Source: Pimelobacter simplex (GTDB lineage: Bacteria; Actinomycetota; Actinomycetes; Propionibacteriales; Nocardioidaceae). From it: a stretch of 64,000 nucleotides of DNA. A program made the position numbers and the translations under genes. The stretch spans positions 4,898,001-4,962,000 of the forward strand of contig NZ_CP096276.1 in assembly GCF_024662235.1 (NCBI RefSeq), given 5' to 3'. The notes below the pieces were generated by a model. It was not told the origin of the DNA, made no database searches, and worked only from the letters and a program-made list of their open reading frames with translations. This document shows, one piece after another, positions 15,685-24,445 of this stretch (position 1 is its first letter; each line of letters opens with the position of its first letter).

Positions 15685-16674
15685 CTACGCGTCGGCCGGG
15701 ACATTCCCCGCCGTCGCGGCGACGTGGGCCACCTCGGCGAGGTAGCGCTCCGCGTCGAGGGCGGCCGAGCAGCCGGTACCGGCGGCCGTGATGGCCTGGC
15801 GGTAGGTGTGGTCGACGAGGTCGCCGGCCGCGAAGACGCCGGGGATGTTGGTCGCCGTCGAGCCCGGCTGGACCAGCACGTAGCCGTTGTCGTCGAGGTC
15901 GACCTGGCCCACGAGCAGCTCGGAGCGCGGGATGTGGCCGATGGCCACGAAGAGTCCGGTGGCGGGCAGCTCGGTCTTCTCGCCGGTGACGGTGTCGCGC
16001 AGCGTCAGCGAGGCGAGGGAGTCCTCGCCGTTGATGGTGTCGACGACCGAGTTCCACACGATCTCGAGCTTGGGGTCGGCGAAGGCGCGCTCCTGCATGA
16101 TCTTGGAGGCGCGCAGCTCGTCGCGGCGCACGATCAGCGAGACCTTGGAGCCGAAGCGGGTCAGGAAGGTGGCCTCCTCGACGGCGGAGTCGCCGCCGCC
16201 GACCACGGCGATGTGCTGCTCGCGGAAGAAGAAGCCGTCGCAGGTCGCGCAGTAGGAGACACCGCGGCCCGAGAGGCGCTCCTCGTTGGGCAGGTCGAGC
16301 TTGCGGTAGCCCGAGCCGGTCGCCAGGATCACGGCGCGGGCGGTGTAGGTGTCGGTGGCGGTCTTGACCACCTTGATGTCGCCGGTCAGGTCGACCTCGA
16401 CGATGTCGTCGGCGATCAGCTCGGCGCCGAAGCGCTCGGCCTGGGCCCGCATCTCGTCCATCAGGGCCGGGCCCTGGATGCCGTCGCGGAAGCCGGGGAA
16501 GTTCTCGACCTCGGTGGTGTTCATCAGCGCACCGCCGGCGGTCACCGAGCCCTCGAAGACGAGGGGGTTCAGCTGCGCCCGCGCGGCGTAGATCGCGGCG
16601 GTGTAGCCGGAGGGGCCGGACCCGACGACGATGACGTTGCGGGTCTCGGAGGTGGTCACAGCGGACTCGGACAT
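15685..16674 (-). CDS. trxB: Thioredoxin reductase (NADPH)
   Basis: 329-residue FAD flavoprotein. FAD-binding [15 protein letters not shown] is at about 18-32, the redox-active CATCDG has Cys142 and Cys145, the NADPH-binding [10 protein letters not shown] follows, and the C-terminal FAD motif [16 protein letters not shown] is present. It reduces thioredoxin using NADPH. ATG at 16674 with GGGAG 5 bp upstream. The trxB-trxA pair lies next to the sigM group exactly as in mycobacteria, where SigM or SigH controls redox genes; control here is not shown by the sequence. Confidence 0.97.
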   Translation of the reverse strand: MSESAVTTSETRNVIVVGSGPSGYTAAIYAARAQLNPLVFEGSVTAGGALMNTTEVENFPGFRDGIQGPALMDEMRAQAERFGAELIADDIVEVDLTGDIKVVKTATDTYTARAVILATGSGYRKLDLPNEERLSGRGVSYCATCDGFFFREQHIAVVGGGDSAVEEATFLTRFGSKVSLIVRRDELRASKIMQERAFADPKLEIVWNSVVDTINGEDSLASLTLRDTVTGEKTELPATGLFVAIGHIPRSELLVGQVDLDDNGYVLVQPGSTATNIPGVFAAGDLVDHTYRQAITAAGTGCSAALDAERYLAEVAHVAATAGNVPADA

Positions 16675-16752
16675 GGGACTCCCAGGCAGAGGAAAGACGG
16701 CTCTTGAGCAAACCCGATGGTAGGCGCCGGCATTCCCGCGCTCCAGCGGGGC

Positions 16753-17589
16753 TCAGTCCGTGGTGGCCAGCGTCGTGGAGCGCAGGACGTCGCCGGTGCC
16801 GCAGGAGAGCACGTCGGCCTCCTGGGTCGAGCCCATCGGCTCGCGGAAGGCGACCACCGCGGGCTTGTCGTCGTACAGGACGCCGACGAGGTAGCCCTGC
16901 CCGTAGGACGCCTCGGCGCAGCGGAAGTCCGCGGGCGCGGTGAGCGTGGCGCCGGTGTAGTCGGCGGTCGCGGCGTGGGGCAGCGTGGTCCGCTGGAGGG
17001 CCATCAGGTCCTCCTGGAGCCGGTCGATCCGGACCACGCGCAGGGGCTCGTCGGTGGCGACCCGGCGTGGCGCCGGGGTGGCGCTCCGCTCGAGGCTGCC
17101 GCCGCCGGACTCGTTGTACTGGGAGGTCAGCTCGCCGGCGTCGGGCGTGGGGCTCGCGGCCTTCGCGGCCTCGTCGCCGGTGGCGTGGGGAGTGTCGTCG
17201 TCGGACCGGGCGGGGTCGCGCTCGGAGAGCTGGTCGGCGGTCGCTGCCGAGTCGCCGCCGGCGCCGTCGTCGTTGGCGATGCCGACACCCACCGCGACGA
17301 CCGCGACGGCCGCGGCGGCGCCGAGCACGATCCGGGCCCGGGTACGGCGCCGGCGCGCGGCCGGGTCGAGCGGGACGACCGCGGGCGCCTCGGGGTGGTT
17401 CTCGGGTACTCCCCCGGGCGGCAGCGCGCTCCCGGTGCGCTCGGCGGAGAGTCCGGCGATCACCGTGTCGAGCCGGTCGACGACCTCGTGCGGCATCGGC
17501 GCGGGGCCACCGGCCTCGGCCAGCGCGCGCCGGACCGCGGCCTCCTGAGCGGGGCTCAGCGGCGGGTCGTGCTCGGGGGTGTCGTTCAT
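16753..17589 (-). CDS. Single-span membrane protein, probable anti-SigM factor
   Basis: 278 residues. The cytoplasmic part (1-85) begins with an LSPAQEAAVRRALAEAGG helix, then a Pro-rich stretch and a basic RRRRTRAR stop-transfer, a membrane helix IVLGAAAAVAVVAVGVGI at about 87-104, and an extracytoplasmic domain of about 170 residues with two Cys (FRCAEASYG and LSCGTG) likely disulfide-bonded. Position directly after sigM matches the anti-sigma factor RsmA of mycobacteria. No zinc HxxxCxxC motif is present. Assignment rests mainly on context. Confidence 0.7.
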   Translation of the reverse strand: MNDTPEHDPPLSPAQEAAVRRALAEAGGPAPMPHEVVDRLDTVIAGLSAERTGSALPPGGVPENHPEAPAVVPLDPAARRRRTRARIVLGAAAAVAVVAVGVGIANDDGAGGDSAATADQLSERDPARSDDDTPHATGDEAAKAASPTPDAGELTSQYNESGGGSLERSATPAPRRVATDEPLRVVRIDRLQEDLMALQRTTLPHAATADYTGATLTAPADFRCAEASYGQGYLVGVLYDDKPAVVAFREPMGSTQEADVLSCGTGDVLRSTTLATTD

Positions 17590-17631
17590 GGGGACTTCGT
17601 TCCTGGTGGGTACCGGTGGGGCCGGTGCGGG

Positions 17632-18315
17632 TCAGTCGACGGCGGCGGTGCCGGCGGGTGGTCCGCGTGGGGTCATCGGTCCGACGTCCGGGGTGCCGGG
17701 AGGGTTCCCGGGCGCCCGGGTGGGCGTGGTCACGTCCTCGTCGCCGAGGATCCCCGCGAGCAGGACGGCGAGCCGGGCCCGGCCCCGCGAGCAGCGGCTC
17801 TTGACCGTGCCCTCGGCGCACTCGAGGATCTGGGCCACCTCGGCGACCGAGTAGCCCTCCATGTCGACCAGGACGACGGCCGCGCGCTGGCCGGCCGGCA
17901 GCGTGGCGAGCGCGTCGAGCACCTGGCGGCGGCGCTCGGCGGCCAGACCCTGCTGGGCCGGGTCGAGCTCGGTACCGACGGTCGCGCGCGGTGCCCGGTC
18001 GGGCTCGTCGAGGTCATCGGGCAGCGGCTCGGCGCGGCGTACCTTCTCGGCCCGGAGGCGGTCGAGGCAGGCGTTGACCACGATCCGGTGCAGCCAGGTG
18101 GTGACGGCGGCCTCGCCGCGGAAGGAGTCCGCCCGGCGGAAGGCGGCGACGACGCCCTCCTGGAGTCCGTCGGCGGCCACCTCGGGGTGACCGCAGGTAC
18201 GCAGGGCGACCGCCCAGAGCCGGTCGCGGTGCCGGGCGAAGAGCAGGCCGAAGGCATCGGGATCGCCCGCGACGTGGGCGGAGAGGAGGTCGGCGTCCGA
18301 CAGCTCACTCGCCAC
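17632..18315 (-). CDS. sigM: ECF RNA polymerase sigma factor, SigM-like
   Basis: 227-residue extracytoplasmic-function sigma factor. Sigma-2 is at about 10-80 (DPDAFGLLFARHRDRLWAVA, TTWLHRIVVNACLDRLR) and sigma-4 at about 125-185 (LPAGQRAAVVLVDMEGYSVA, EGTVKSRCSRGRARLA). A Pro/Gly-rich tail of about 40 residues follows. GTG start with GAGGTGG upstream; it overlaps the end of the pseudokinase gene by 11 bp, so the two are cotranscribed. Its gene neighbours (murJ side, membrane partner, trxBA) match the SigM locus. Confidence 0.92.
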   Translation of the reverse strand: MASELSDADLLSAHVAGDPDAFGLLFARHRDRLWAVALRTCGHPEVAADGLQEGVVAAFRRADSFRGEAAVTTWLHRIVVNACLDRLRAEKVRRAEPLPDDLDEPDRAPRATVGTELDPAQQGLAAERRRQVLDALATLPAGQRAAVVLVDMEGYSVAEVAQILECAEGTVKSRCSRGRARLAVLLAGILGDEDVTTPTRAPGNPPGTPDVGPMTPRGPPAGTAAVD

Positions 18316-20221
18316 GGACCACCACCTCAGCTATCTCTGCCCGGAAGCCCCCGTCGACCGCGGGCAACGCCGTCCACCAGAGCACAAGGTAGCGGCCCCG
18401 GGTCGGGATGGTCCCCGGGGTCAGGGTGAGCCGGCCCGATCCTGTGGTGGTCGCCACGGGCTCGCCGGTGGGCGCCTGGACCGGCGCCTGGTCGTAGGCG
18501 TAGAGCGAGACGGTGGCCTCACCCGGTGCGGCGCGGACCTCGACGGAGCGCAGGTCGCGGACCTTGCCGAGGTCGAGCAGCAGCCCGACGCCGGACTTGA
18601 GGGCCGGCAGCTTCGGGCCCAGCTGGTCGACGTAGGTGGCCGTGCGCCAGGTGGTCGCGGGGTCGCCGTCGATGGTGTTGCCGACGGTGTCGGGGTTCTC
18701 CTCGCCGCCGTCGGTGCCGAGCGGGTCGAAGTCGCGGACCTTGATCCCGGACAGGACGGCGCCCGGCGTGGTCGTAGCGCTCGTCGTCTCGCGCGGGGTG
18801 CTCTCGGCGTCGGGGTCGCCGCCGAGCGCGGTACGGCCGCGGCCGAGGTTGAACGCGATCGCGACGGCCACCAGGAGCAGCACGGCCAGGCCGACCGCCA
18901 TCGCGAGCCGGAGCCAGGTCCGGCCGGGGACGCGGGCGTCCTCGGCGGTGTCATCGTCGTTGCCGGTGCCGCCGGCCTCGCCGCCGCCACCGGTCTCCCA
19001 CGGCCAGTAGTCGGTGGCGCCGGGGGGCACGGGGGCCTCGGAGGGGACGGGCGCGATCCGCGGCCGGCGTACGCCGCCGGGCGGGTCGGGGGCGAACAGG
19101 GGACGCTCCGGCGGCTCCTCGAACGGGGGCGGCGGGGGCGGGGGCGTGCTGCGGGTGCGCAGCCAGGAGACGTCGTCGTCGTCGAAGACGGGCATGCCGG
19201 CCTCGGTCGGCAGCTCGGTGACCAGCGGGATGGGCGGGCCGTCGTCCACGTCGGCGATGGGGGGCTCGACCGGGCCGCGCTCCGGGGCGGGCTCGGGCTC
19301 CGGTTCGTCGTCGGCCGGGACGACGGGGAGGTCGTCGCGCGAGGAGTCATGGGGCAGCGGGTCGGCGACCGCGGGCAGCCAGACCGGCCGCAGCTCGTTG
19401 ATCGCGGGCACGGCGCGGGCCAGGGCCTCGGGCATCCCGGTGGGGTCGCCGACGAAGGCGAGCAGCTCGGCCGCGATCGCCTCGGCCGAGCTCACGTCGG
19501 GGTGCTCGGCGCCGAGCAGCCGGCGGCCGTGGATGCTGCGGCAGTCGAACTCGCGCCAGAGCAGGTCGAGCGGCTTGGGTACGCCGGCCACCACCTGGCG
19601 CGGGCTGAGGAAGACGCCGCTCTCGCGGGGCGCGGCCGGCACGATCGAGCCGGAGGGTCCTGGCCAGGTACCGGTCAGCGCGCAGTAGAGCAGCCCACCG
19701 AGGTCCTCGAGGTCGCTGCGGACGTCGCCGGGCGAGAGCCCGTGGAGCGCGGCGTCGACGCACATGCCGATGATCCGCACCGAGCCGTAGCGGTCGATGA
19801 GGACGTTCTCGGGGTTGAGCCGGCCGTGGGTGACCCCGGCGGCGTGGGCCTTGGCCAGCGCCCCGGCGACGTCGGCGACGAGCCAGGCCGCGCGGCGCGG
19901 GTCGAGCGGGCCGGCGTGGGTGACCAGGATGTCGAGGGAGATGCCGGTCCCCCACTCGTTGACCACGAAGCAGCGGCCCTGCTCCTCCTCGGCGTCGAGG
20001 ACGCGGAGGATGCGCGCGTCGAGCACCCGTGCGGAGATCCGGGCCGCCTCGACGAGGCCGCCGGCGCGGTCGTCGTCCTCGGCGATGACGTGGAGCGCGA
20101 CGAACCGCTCGAGGACGTTGTCGTGGGCACGCCAGAAGCGCCCGCCGCCGCTCTCACTCAGCAGGTCGATCAACCGGTAGCGGCCGGCGAGGACATCCCC
20201 CGACCGCGTCGACGTCGCCAC
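18305..20221 (-). CDS. Membrane pseudokinase (MurJ-associated)
   Basis: 638 residues. Residues 10-270 form a protein-kinase fold with degenerate catalytic sites: the beta-3 lysine is replaced (VALH at 41-44), the catalytic loop reads HGRLNPEN (132-139) without the Asp, and the DFG position reads IGMCVD. It is therefore a pseudokinase. A long Pro/acidic linker follows, a membrane helix (LAMAVGLAVLLLVAVAIAF) near 440-460, and an extracellular beta-rich domain resembling a discoidin/NPCBM fold. In M. tuberculosis the equivalent domains are fused to MurJ and bind FhaA; here they are a separate gene. GTG start with GAGGGGG upstream. Confidence 0.88.
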   Translation of the reverse strand: MATSTRSGDVLAGRYRLIDLLSESGGGRFWRAHDNVLERFVALHVIAEDDDRAGGLVEAARISARVLDARILRVLDAEEEQGRCFVVNEWGTGISLDILVTHAGPLDPRRAAWLVADVAGALAKAHAAGVTHGRLNPENVLIDRYGSVRIIGMCVDAALHGLSPGDVRSDLEDLGGLLYCALTGTWPGPSGSIVPAAPRESGVFLSPRQVVAGVPKPLDLLWREFDCRSIHGRRLLGAEHPDVSSAEAIAAELLAFVGDPTGMPEALARAVPAINELRPVWLPAVADPLPHDSSRDDLPVVPADDEPEPEPAPERGPVEPPIADVDDGPPIPLVTELPTEAGMPVFDDDDVSWLRTRSTPPPPPPPFEEPPERPLFAPDPPGGVRRPRIAPVPSEAPVPPGATDYWPWETGGGGEAGGTGNDDDTAEDARVPGRTWLRLAMAVGLAVLLLVAVAIAFNLGRGRTALGGDPDAESTPRETTSATTTPGAVLSGIKVRDFDPLGTDGGEENPDTVGNTIDGDPATTWRTATYVDQLGPKLPALKSGVGLLLDLGKVRDLRSVEVRAAPGEATVSLYAYDQAPVQAPTGEPVATTTGSGRLTLTPGTIPTRGRYLVLWWTALPAVDGGFRAEIAEVVVRGE

Positions 20222-20266
20222 TCGATCCCCCTCGTGATCGCTCCTCGTGAGAGGACACTAGTCACC

Positions 20267-21958
20267 CTAGCCCCGCCGCAGCCGCCCCAGGACCGTGCCG
20301 GCCACGGACGTCACCTCGTCGAGGTGCAGCAGCCGGGCGGCGGCCAGGAGCGTGCCGCCGCCGCCGATGCTGACCACGGCCACCTCGAGGGCCGCGAACG
20401 CCCAGTGCGGATCGCTCCCGACGAGCTCGACGACGGTGTCGGTGATGACGATGTCGAAGAAGCGGGCGACGAACCAGACCAGCACGGCGACGCCGAGCAG
20501 GCGGCCGACGTACCCGAGCCAGGACCGGACGTGGGACGGCGCTCCGCCGCGGCGCAGGCGCCGGACGAGCACGACCGTGGAGACCGCGGCACCGACGGTG
20601 TAGGCGCCGCCGTAGGCGAGGACGAGCACGGGCGCGGTGTCCCACGGGTCGACCCGCGCGACGAAGAGCAGCGCGAGCGTGATGTTGGTCGCCGCGACGG
20701 CGCACTGCACGAAGAAGACGAGCCGGTTGAGCTCGAGGGCGTAGAACCCGCGCAGCACGAGGTAGTGGACCGTGAAGGCGACGACGGCGAAGCCGAAGAG
20801 CACCATCGGCGCCTCGAAGCGGTAGTACGTCGACGCGCTCGCGCCGTGGCCCCACACGACCTGGGCCAGGGGCAGCGCGATCGAGGGCAGCAGCGCCGCG
20901 AACGGGACGACGACCGCCAGCGCCGTGCGCAGCGTGCTGCCCAGCGTGGTGGCGAGCCGCCCCATGTCGCCGACGGCGGCCGCGGCCGAGAGCCGCGGCA
21001 GGATCGCGGTCGCCAGCGAGACCGTGATCACCGAGTGCGGGACCATCACGAGCAGCATCACGTTGGAGTAGACGGTGATACCGGTGCCGTCCTCGGCGCC
21101 CGCGCTGCCGCCCGAGGCCAGCCGGACGACCACGACGTAGGCGAGCTGGTTGGCGACGACGAAGAGCACCGTCCACACGCCCAGGTGCAGCGTGTGGCCC
21201 AGGCCGACGCCGCGGAAGTCGAAGCGCGGCCGGTAGCGCACGCCCGCGGCCCGCAGGTAGGGGACCAGGATGAGCAGCTGGGCGGCGATGCCGACGGTCG
21301 AGCCGATGCCGAGCAGCAGCTCCTGGTCGGTGCTGAACGCGCCGCGCTGCTGGGCGGCCGTGGCGGGGCCGTAGATCCACAGGTAGGCGCCGATGACCGC
21401 CACCGAGATGACGTTGTTGGCGATCGGCGCCCACATCATCGGGCCGAACCGGTTGCGGGCGTTGAGCACCTGGCCGACCAGGACGAACATGCCGTAGAAG
21501 AACACCTGCGGCAGGCAGTAGCGCGCGAAGTCGATCGCCGACTGGCGCTGCGCGGCGAGCTCGGGCTCGTTGTAGTCGCTGTTGAGCATCAACCCCATCA
21601 CCAGCGGCGCGGCGATGACGAGGACCACCGTGATCACGGCGAGGAACAGCCCGGCGAGGGTGATCACCCGGTTGACGTACGCCGCTCCCCCGTCGGGGTC
21701 GTTCTTCATCGAGCGCACCAGCTGGGGCACGAGCACGGCGTTGAAGACGCCGCCGGCCAGCAGGATGTAGAGCATGTTGGGCACGGTGTTGGCCACCGTG
21801 AAGATGTCCGCGTGCAGGCCGACGCCGAGGGCGGCGGCGAGCAGGGTGAGCCGGACGAAGCCGCTCAGGCGCGAGACGACCGTGCCGGCCGCCATCACGG
21901 CGGTGTTGGCGAGGATCTTGCGCTGCTCGCCGGCGTCGGCGGTGCTCTCGCCGCTCAT
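20267..21958 (-). CDS. murJ: Lipid II flippase MurJ (MviN)
   Basis: 563-residue polytopic membrane protein of the MOP superfamily that flips lipid II for peptidoglycan synthesis. It opens with TAVMAAGTVVSRLSGFVR, the MurJ N-terminal signature, and shows about 14 hydrophobic spans. The C-terminal kinase-like domain present in the mycobacterial protein is absent and encoded by the next gene downstream. The ATG at 21958 overlaps the upstream gene's stop (ATGA). Confidence 0.95.
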   Translation of the reverse strand: MSGESTADAGEQRKILANTAVMAAGTVVSRLSGFVRLTLLAAALGVGLHADIFTVANTVPNMLYILLAGGVFNAVLVPQLVRSMKNDPDGGAAYVNRVITLAGLFLAVITVVLVIAAPLVMGLMLNSDYNEPELAAQRQSAIDFARYCLPQVFFYGMFVLVGQVLNARNRFGPMMWAPIANNVISVAVIGAYLWIYGPATAAQQRGAFSTDQELLLGIGSTVGIAAQLLILVPYLRAAGVRYRPRFDFRGVGLGHTLHLGVWTVLFVVANQLAYVVVVRLASGGSAGAEDGTGITVYSNVMLLVMVPHSVITVSLATAILPRLSAAAAVGDMGRLATTLGSTLRTALAVVVPFAALLPSIALPLAQVVWGHGASASTYYRFEAPMVLFGFAVVAFTVHYLVLRGFYALELNRLVFFVQCAVAATNITLALLFVARVDPWDTAPVLVLAYGGAYTVGAAVSTVVLVRRLRRGGAPSHVRSWLGYVGRLLGVAVLVWFVARFFDIVITDTVVELVGSDPHWAFAALEVAVVSIGGGGTLLAAARLLHLDEVTSVAGTVLGRLRRG

Positions 21959-24231
21959 CCGGCGGACTCGGGTTCGGGCACGGACTCCGAGGTGGGCTCG
22001 GCGTCCGGCTCGCCGCGGCGGCGGAAGCGGCGGACCAGGCGGATGCCGATGGCGAGGAACAGGATGCCCGCGCCGGTGCCCATGATCACCCAGATGACCA
22101 CGCCGACCTGGCCGGAGCGGATCGGGAGCTCGTCCTCGGTGCCGATCGGGTTGCCATCGGCGTCGGTGAGCCGGAGCCGGACGTTGTGGACGCCCGGGCC
22201 CTTCATGTCCGCGCTGATCGGGATGGAGGCGCGGCTGTTGGCCGGCAGCACGATCGGGTTGGCCGCCTTGATGGTGGCCTTGCGGTCGGTGCTCGCCTCG
22301 ATCCGCACGGTGACGGGCTGGTCGAGGGTGTTGCGCACGGCGATGTTGAAGCTGCCGGAGGTGCTCGACAGGGTGACCCCCTGCGGGGCGTCGAGGCTGA
22401 CCCCGCCGAGCCGCTCGTCGACCCACGCGCGGGAGCGGGCCAGGCGCGGTCCGGCGTCGGCGTCGTCGCGCACGTCGTACGACGTCCCGGCGAGCGCCTC
22501 GCCGACCAGGGTGTCGCCGATCGAGAAGTCCTTGCCGAGGATGCTCTGGAGCGTCCGCGCGGAGCGGATCAGCGCGCCGGCCTCGGCGAACACCGTCGGG
22601 GGGACCTCGGCCTCGCGCTGGCCGTCGGGGTAGGAGAGGTCGTCGGGGTCGACCTGCCGGTCGCGCGCCGTACCGGCGTCGATGCCGCCGGAGGTGACCA
22701 GGCTGGGGAGGTCGACCAGGCGCAGCCACGAGATGCCCTCGAGGCCGGTCCAGAAGGCGCGGGCGCCGGCGGCGTCGATGGTGTCGGGGATGACGACGGT
22801 CAGCGGCTCGGGGCGCTCGTCCCCGCGCGCGGCGAGGATCCGGACGACGGCCTCGCTGAGCAGGCGCTGGCGCAGCGCGACGGGCGCCTGGGCCGGGTCC
22901 GGGCCGGGACCGCCGCGGGCGACGCCCGAGCTGGTCACCACGACCGGCCGGTTGCCGACCAGGCCGCCCACGGGCGCCTGGGGGGAGAAGGTCTCCTCGG
23001 GGAACATCTGGTCGCCGAGCAGCAGCACCGCGCCGTCGTCGACCCGGCGGATCGCGGTGGCGTCGAGGTAGCCGTTGGGCGAGCCCACCACGGGGGTCCC
23101 CTCGACCTCCCACGCGGCGAGCGTGGTCGAGCTGTGCTCGCGGGCGGTCGCGTAGAGGTCGGGCAGGGTGGTCGCCGCGCCGGAGAGGTCCGGGTCGCCG
23201 TAGGGCAGCAGGGCGACGCTGCCGCCGCTGAGCGCCGCCCGGGCCTGGCGCAGCCAGCTCTCGGCCGCGCCGACCACGGGGCTGTCGGGGTCGAGCGTCG
23301 CGCTGCCCACGTCGGCCGCGTCGTCGCCGCCCTCACCGGCGTCGCCGGAGGGGGACTCGCCGGACGAGGGGTCCTCGCTGCTCGACGGCTCGTCGTCGGG
23401 CTTGACCGGGGCGATCTCGCGGGTCGGGTTGCCCTGGGCGAGCTGGGTGACGGCGTCGGGCAGAGCCGGGTCGAGCAGCCAGGTGACGGGAGCGCTGCCG
23501 CGGGCGCCCCCGAAGCTCAGCGGCCCGCCGAGCGTGCCGGCCGTGGAGAGCGCCTGCTCCCAGGCGACGGTGCGCCCGAGCTCGCCGTCGGCGGCGTGCG
23601 CGATCCGGGCGCGCAGGGGGACGACGACCGCGGCGTCGACGCTCGCGTCGGTCGAGGCCGGCAGGTAGGGCAGGAAGGTGCGGGCCCGGCCGTCGGCGTT
23701 CTGGTCGTCGCCGGCCGAGGGGCTCGCCCCGAGGGCGTGGACGCCGAACCAGTAGACCCCGGCCTGGGGCGAGGGCACGGCCTCGCGCAGCGCCGCCTGC
23801 GGGATCGTGAAGGAGTAGGACACCGTCTCGCCCGGTCCCAGGTCCTGCGGGACGTCGTAACGGGCGGTGCTGCTCTGGGTGTAGCGCTCGCCGACGAACG
23901 TCTCGGGATCGGTCTTGGTGGCCGCGGACAGCTCGGCCTCGGTCGTCATCGGCGGCGCGCAGGTCGAGCAGACGCCGAACATCGGGTAGAGCCGGACGTG
24001 GGTCCAGGTCTCCAGGTCGACGTTGGTCACCGTGCCGCGCACCGTGATCGGGCCCTTGGCGGGCAGCACCCCGGGGGTCAGGTCGTCGATGGTGACCTCG
24101 AGCGGGGCGTCGTACGCCTTGTTGCCGGGGGTGGCCGACGCGCTCGGGGCGGGGGCCGCGGTGAGGCCTGCCGTGGCGAGCAGGAGCAGGGTCGCCACAC
24201 CTCGGAGCAGGCGTGAGGAAGGGCGGACCAC
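21955..24231 (-). CDS. DUF6049 secreted/membrane-anchored protein
   Basis: 758 residues. An N-terminal signal sequence (LLRGVATLLLLATAGL ... APSASA) precedes a large extracytoplasmic region, with an Asp/Ser/Glu-rich low-complexity insert near residue 300 and Ig-like strands near 590-690. A membrane helix VVIWVIMGTGAGILFLAIGI lies near 705-725, followed by a basic RLVRRFRRRG and an acidic tail. The family always sits upstream of murJ (Rv3909 position) but has no known biochemical role. The GTG at 24231 is supported by a TACCCT -10 element exactly 7 bp upstream. Stop overlaps the murJ start. Confidence 0.85.
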   Translation of the reverse strand: MVRPSSRLLRGVATLLLLATAGLTAAPAPSASATPGNKAYDAPLEVTIDDLTPGVLPAKGPITVRGTVTNVDLETWTHVRLYPMFGVCSTCAPPMTTEAELSAATKTDPETFVGERYTQSSTARYDVPQDLGPGETVSYSFTIPQAALREAVPSPQAGVYWFGVHALGASPSAGDDQNADGRARTFLPYLPASTDASVDAAVVVPLRARIAHAADGELGRTVAWEQALSTAGTLGGPLSFGGARGSAPVTWLLDPALPDAVTQLAQGNPTREIAPVKPDDEPSSSEDPSSGESPSGDAGEGGDDAADVGSATLDPDSPVVGAAESWLRQARAALSGGSVALLPYGDPDLSGAATTLPDLYATAREHSSTTLAAWEVEGTPVVGSPNGYLDATAIRRVDDGAVLLLGDQMFPEETFSPQAPVGGLVGNRPVVVTSSGVARGGPGPDPAQAPVALRQRLLSEAVVRILAARGDERPEPLTVVIPDTIDAAGARAFWTGLEGISWLRLVDLPSLVTSGGIDAGTARDRQVDPDDLSYPDGQREAEVPPTVFAEAGALIRSARTLQSILGKDFSIGDTLVGEALAGTSYDVRDDADAGPRLARSRAWVDERLGGVSLDAPQGVTLSSTSGSFNIAVRNTLDQPVTVRIEASTDRKATIKAANPIVLPANSRASIPISADMKGPGVHNVRLRLTDADGNPIGTEDELPIRSGQVGVVIWVIMGTGAGILFLAIGIRLVRRFRRRGEPDAEPTSESVPEPESAG

Positions 24232-24238
24232 GAACCCG

Positions 24239-24244
24239 AGGGTA
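24239..24244 (-). promoter_or_regulatory. Leaderless -10 element of the DUF6049-murJ unit
   Basis: TACCCT on the minus strand ends 7 bp before the GTG at 24231. It predicts a leaderless transcript for the DUF6049-murJ-kinase-sigM series. Confidence 0.5.
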
Positions 24245-24270
24245 GTGGGGGCACCTGTGGGCCTCCGCCA

Positions 24271-24432
24271 AGGGCGTGTCTCCCCGGTCCGCGTCTGCTG
24301 CGCGGCGTCGGCGACTCGATCTGGCCGCGTTGTCGGGCACTCGACGGGCCTCCGGCCCGCCTTCGGCCCTCCGCCTTGCCAGATCGGCCGCCAACACCGC
24401 TCGCGACGGCGCGGACCGGGGAGGCACGCCCT
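24271..24432. repeat. MITE-like 162-bp inverted-repeat element
   Basis: The outer 23 bp at each end (24271-24293 and 24410-24432) are inverted copies of each other at 22 of 23 positions. Complementarity continues inward: the GCGGCGTCGGCGACTCGATC region near 24306 pairs well with CGATCGGCCGCCAACACCGC-type sequence near 24381-24400 read in reverse complement. The whole element can fold into one long imperfect hairpin with small hairpins at its tip. It has no coding capacity and no obvious target duplication. It fills the gap where many relatives carry a NUDIX gene, and its last base is the T of the cca -10 element. Confidence 0.75.
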
Positions 24433-24437
24433 AGACT
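24432..24437 (+). promoter_or_regulatory. Leaderless -10 element of cca
   Basis: TAGACT ends 8 bp before the GTG at 24446. Its first base is the last base of the MITE-like repeat, so the element abuts or contributes to this promoter. Confidence 0.5.
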
Positions 24438-24445
24438 CTCCGCCC

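Noticed and set aside
24271..24432. Rho-independent terminator interpretation of the long inverted repeat
   Set aside because: Far too long, lies between two divergent promoters where nothing needs terminating, and has no T-tract.
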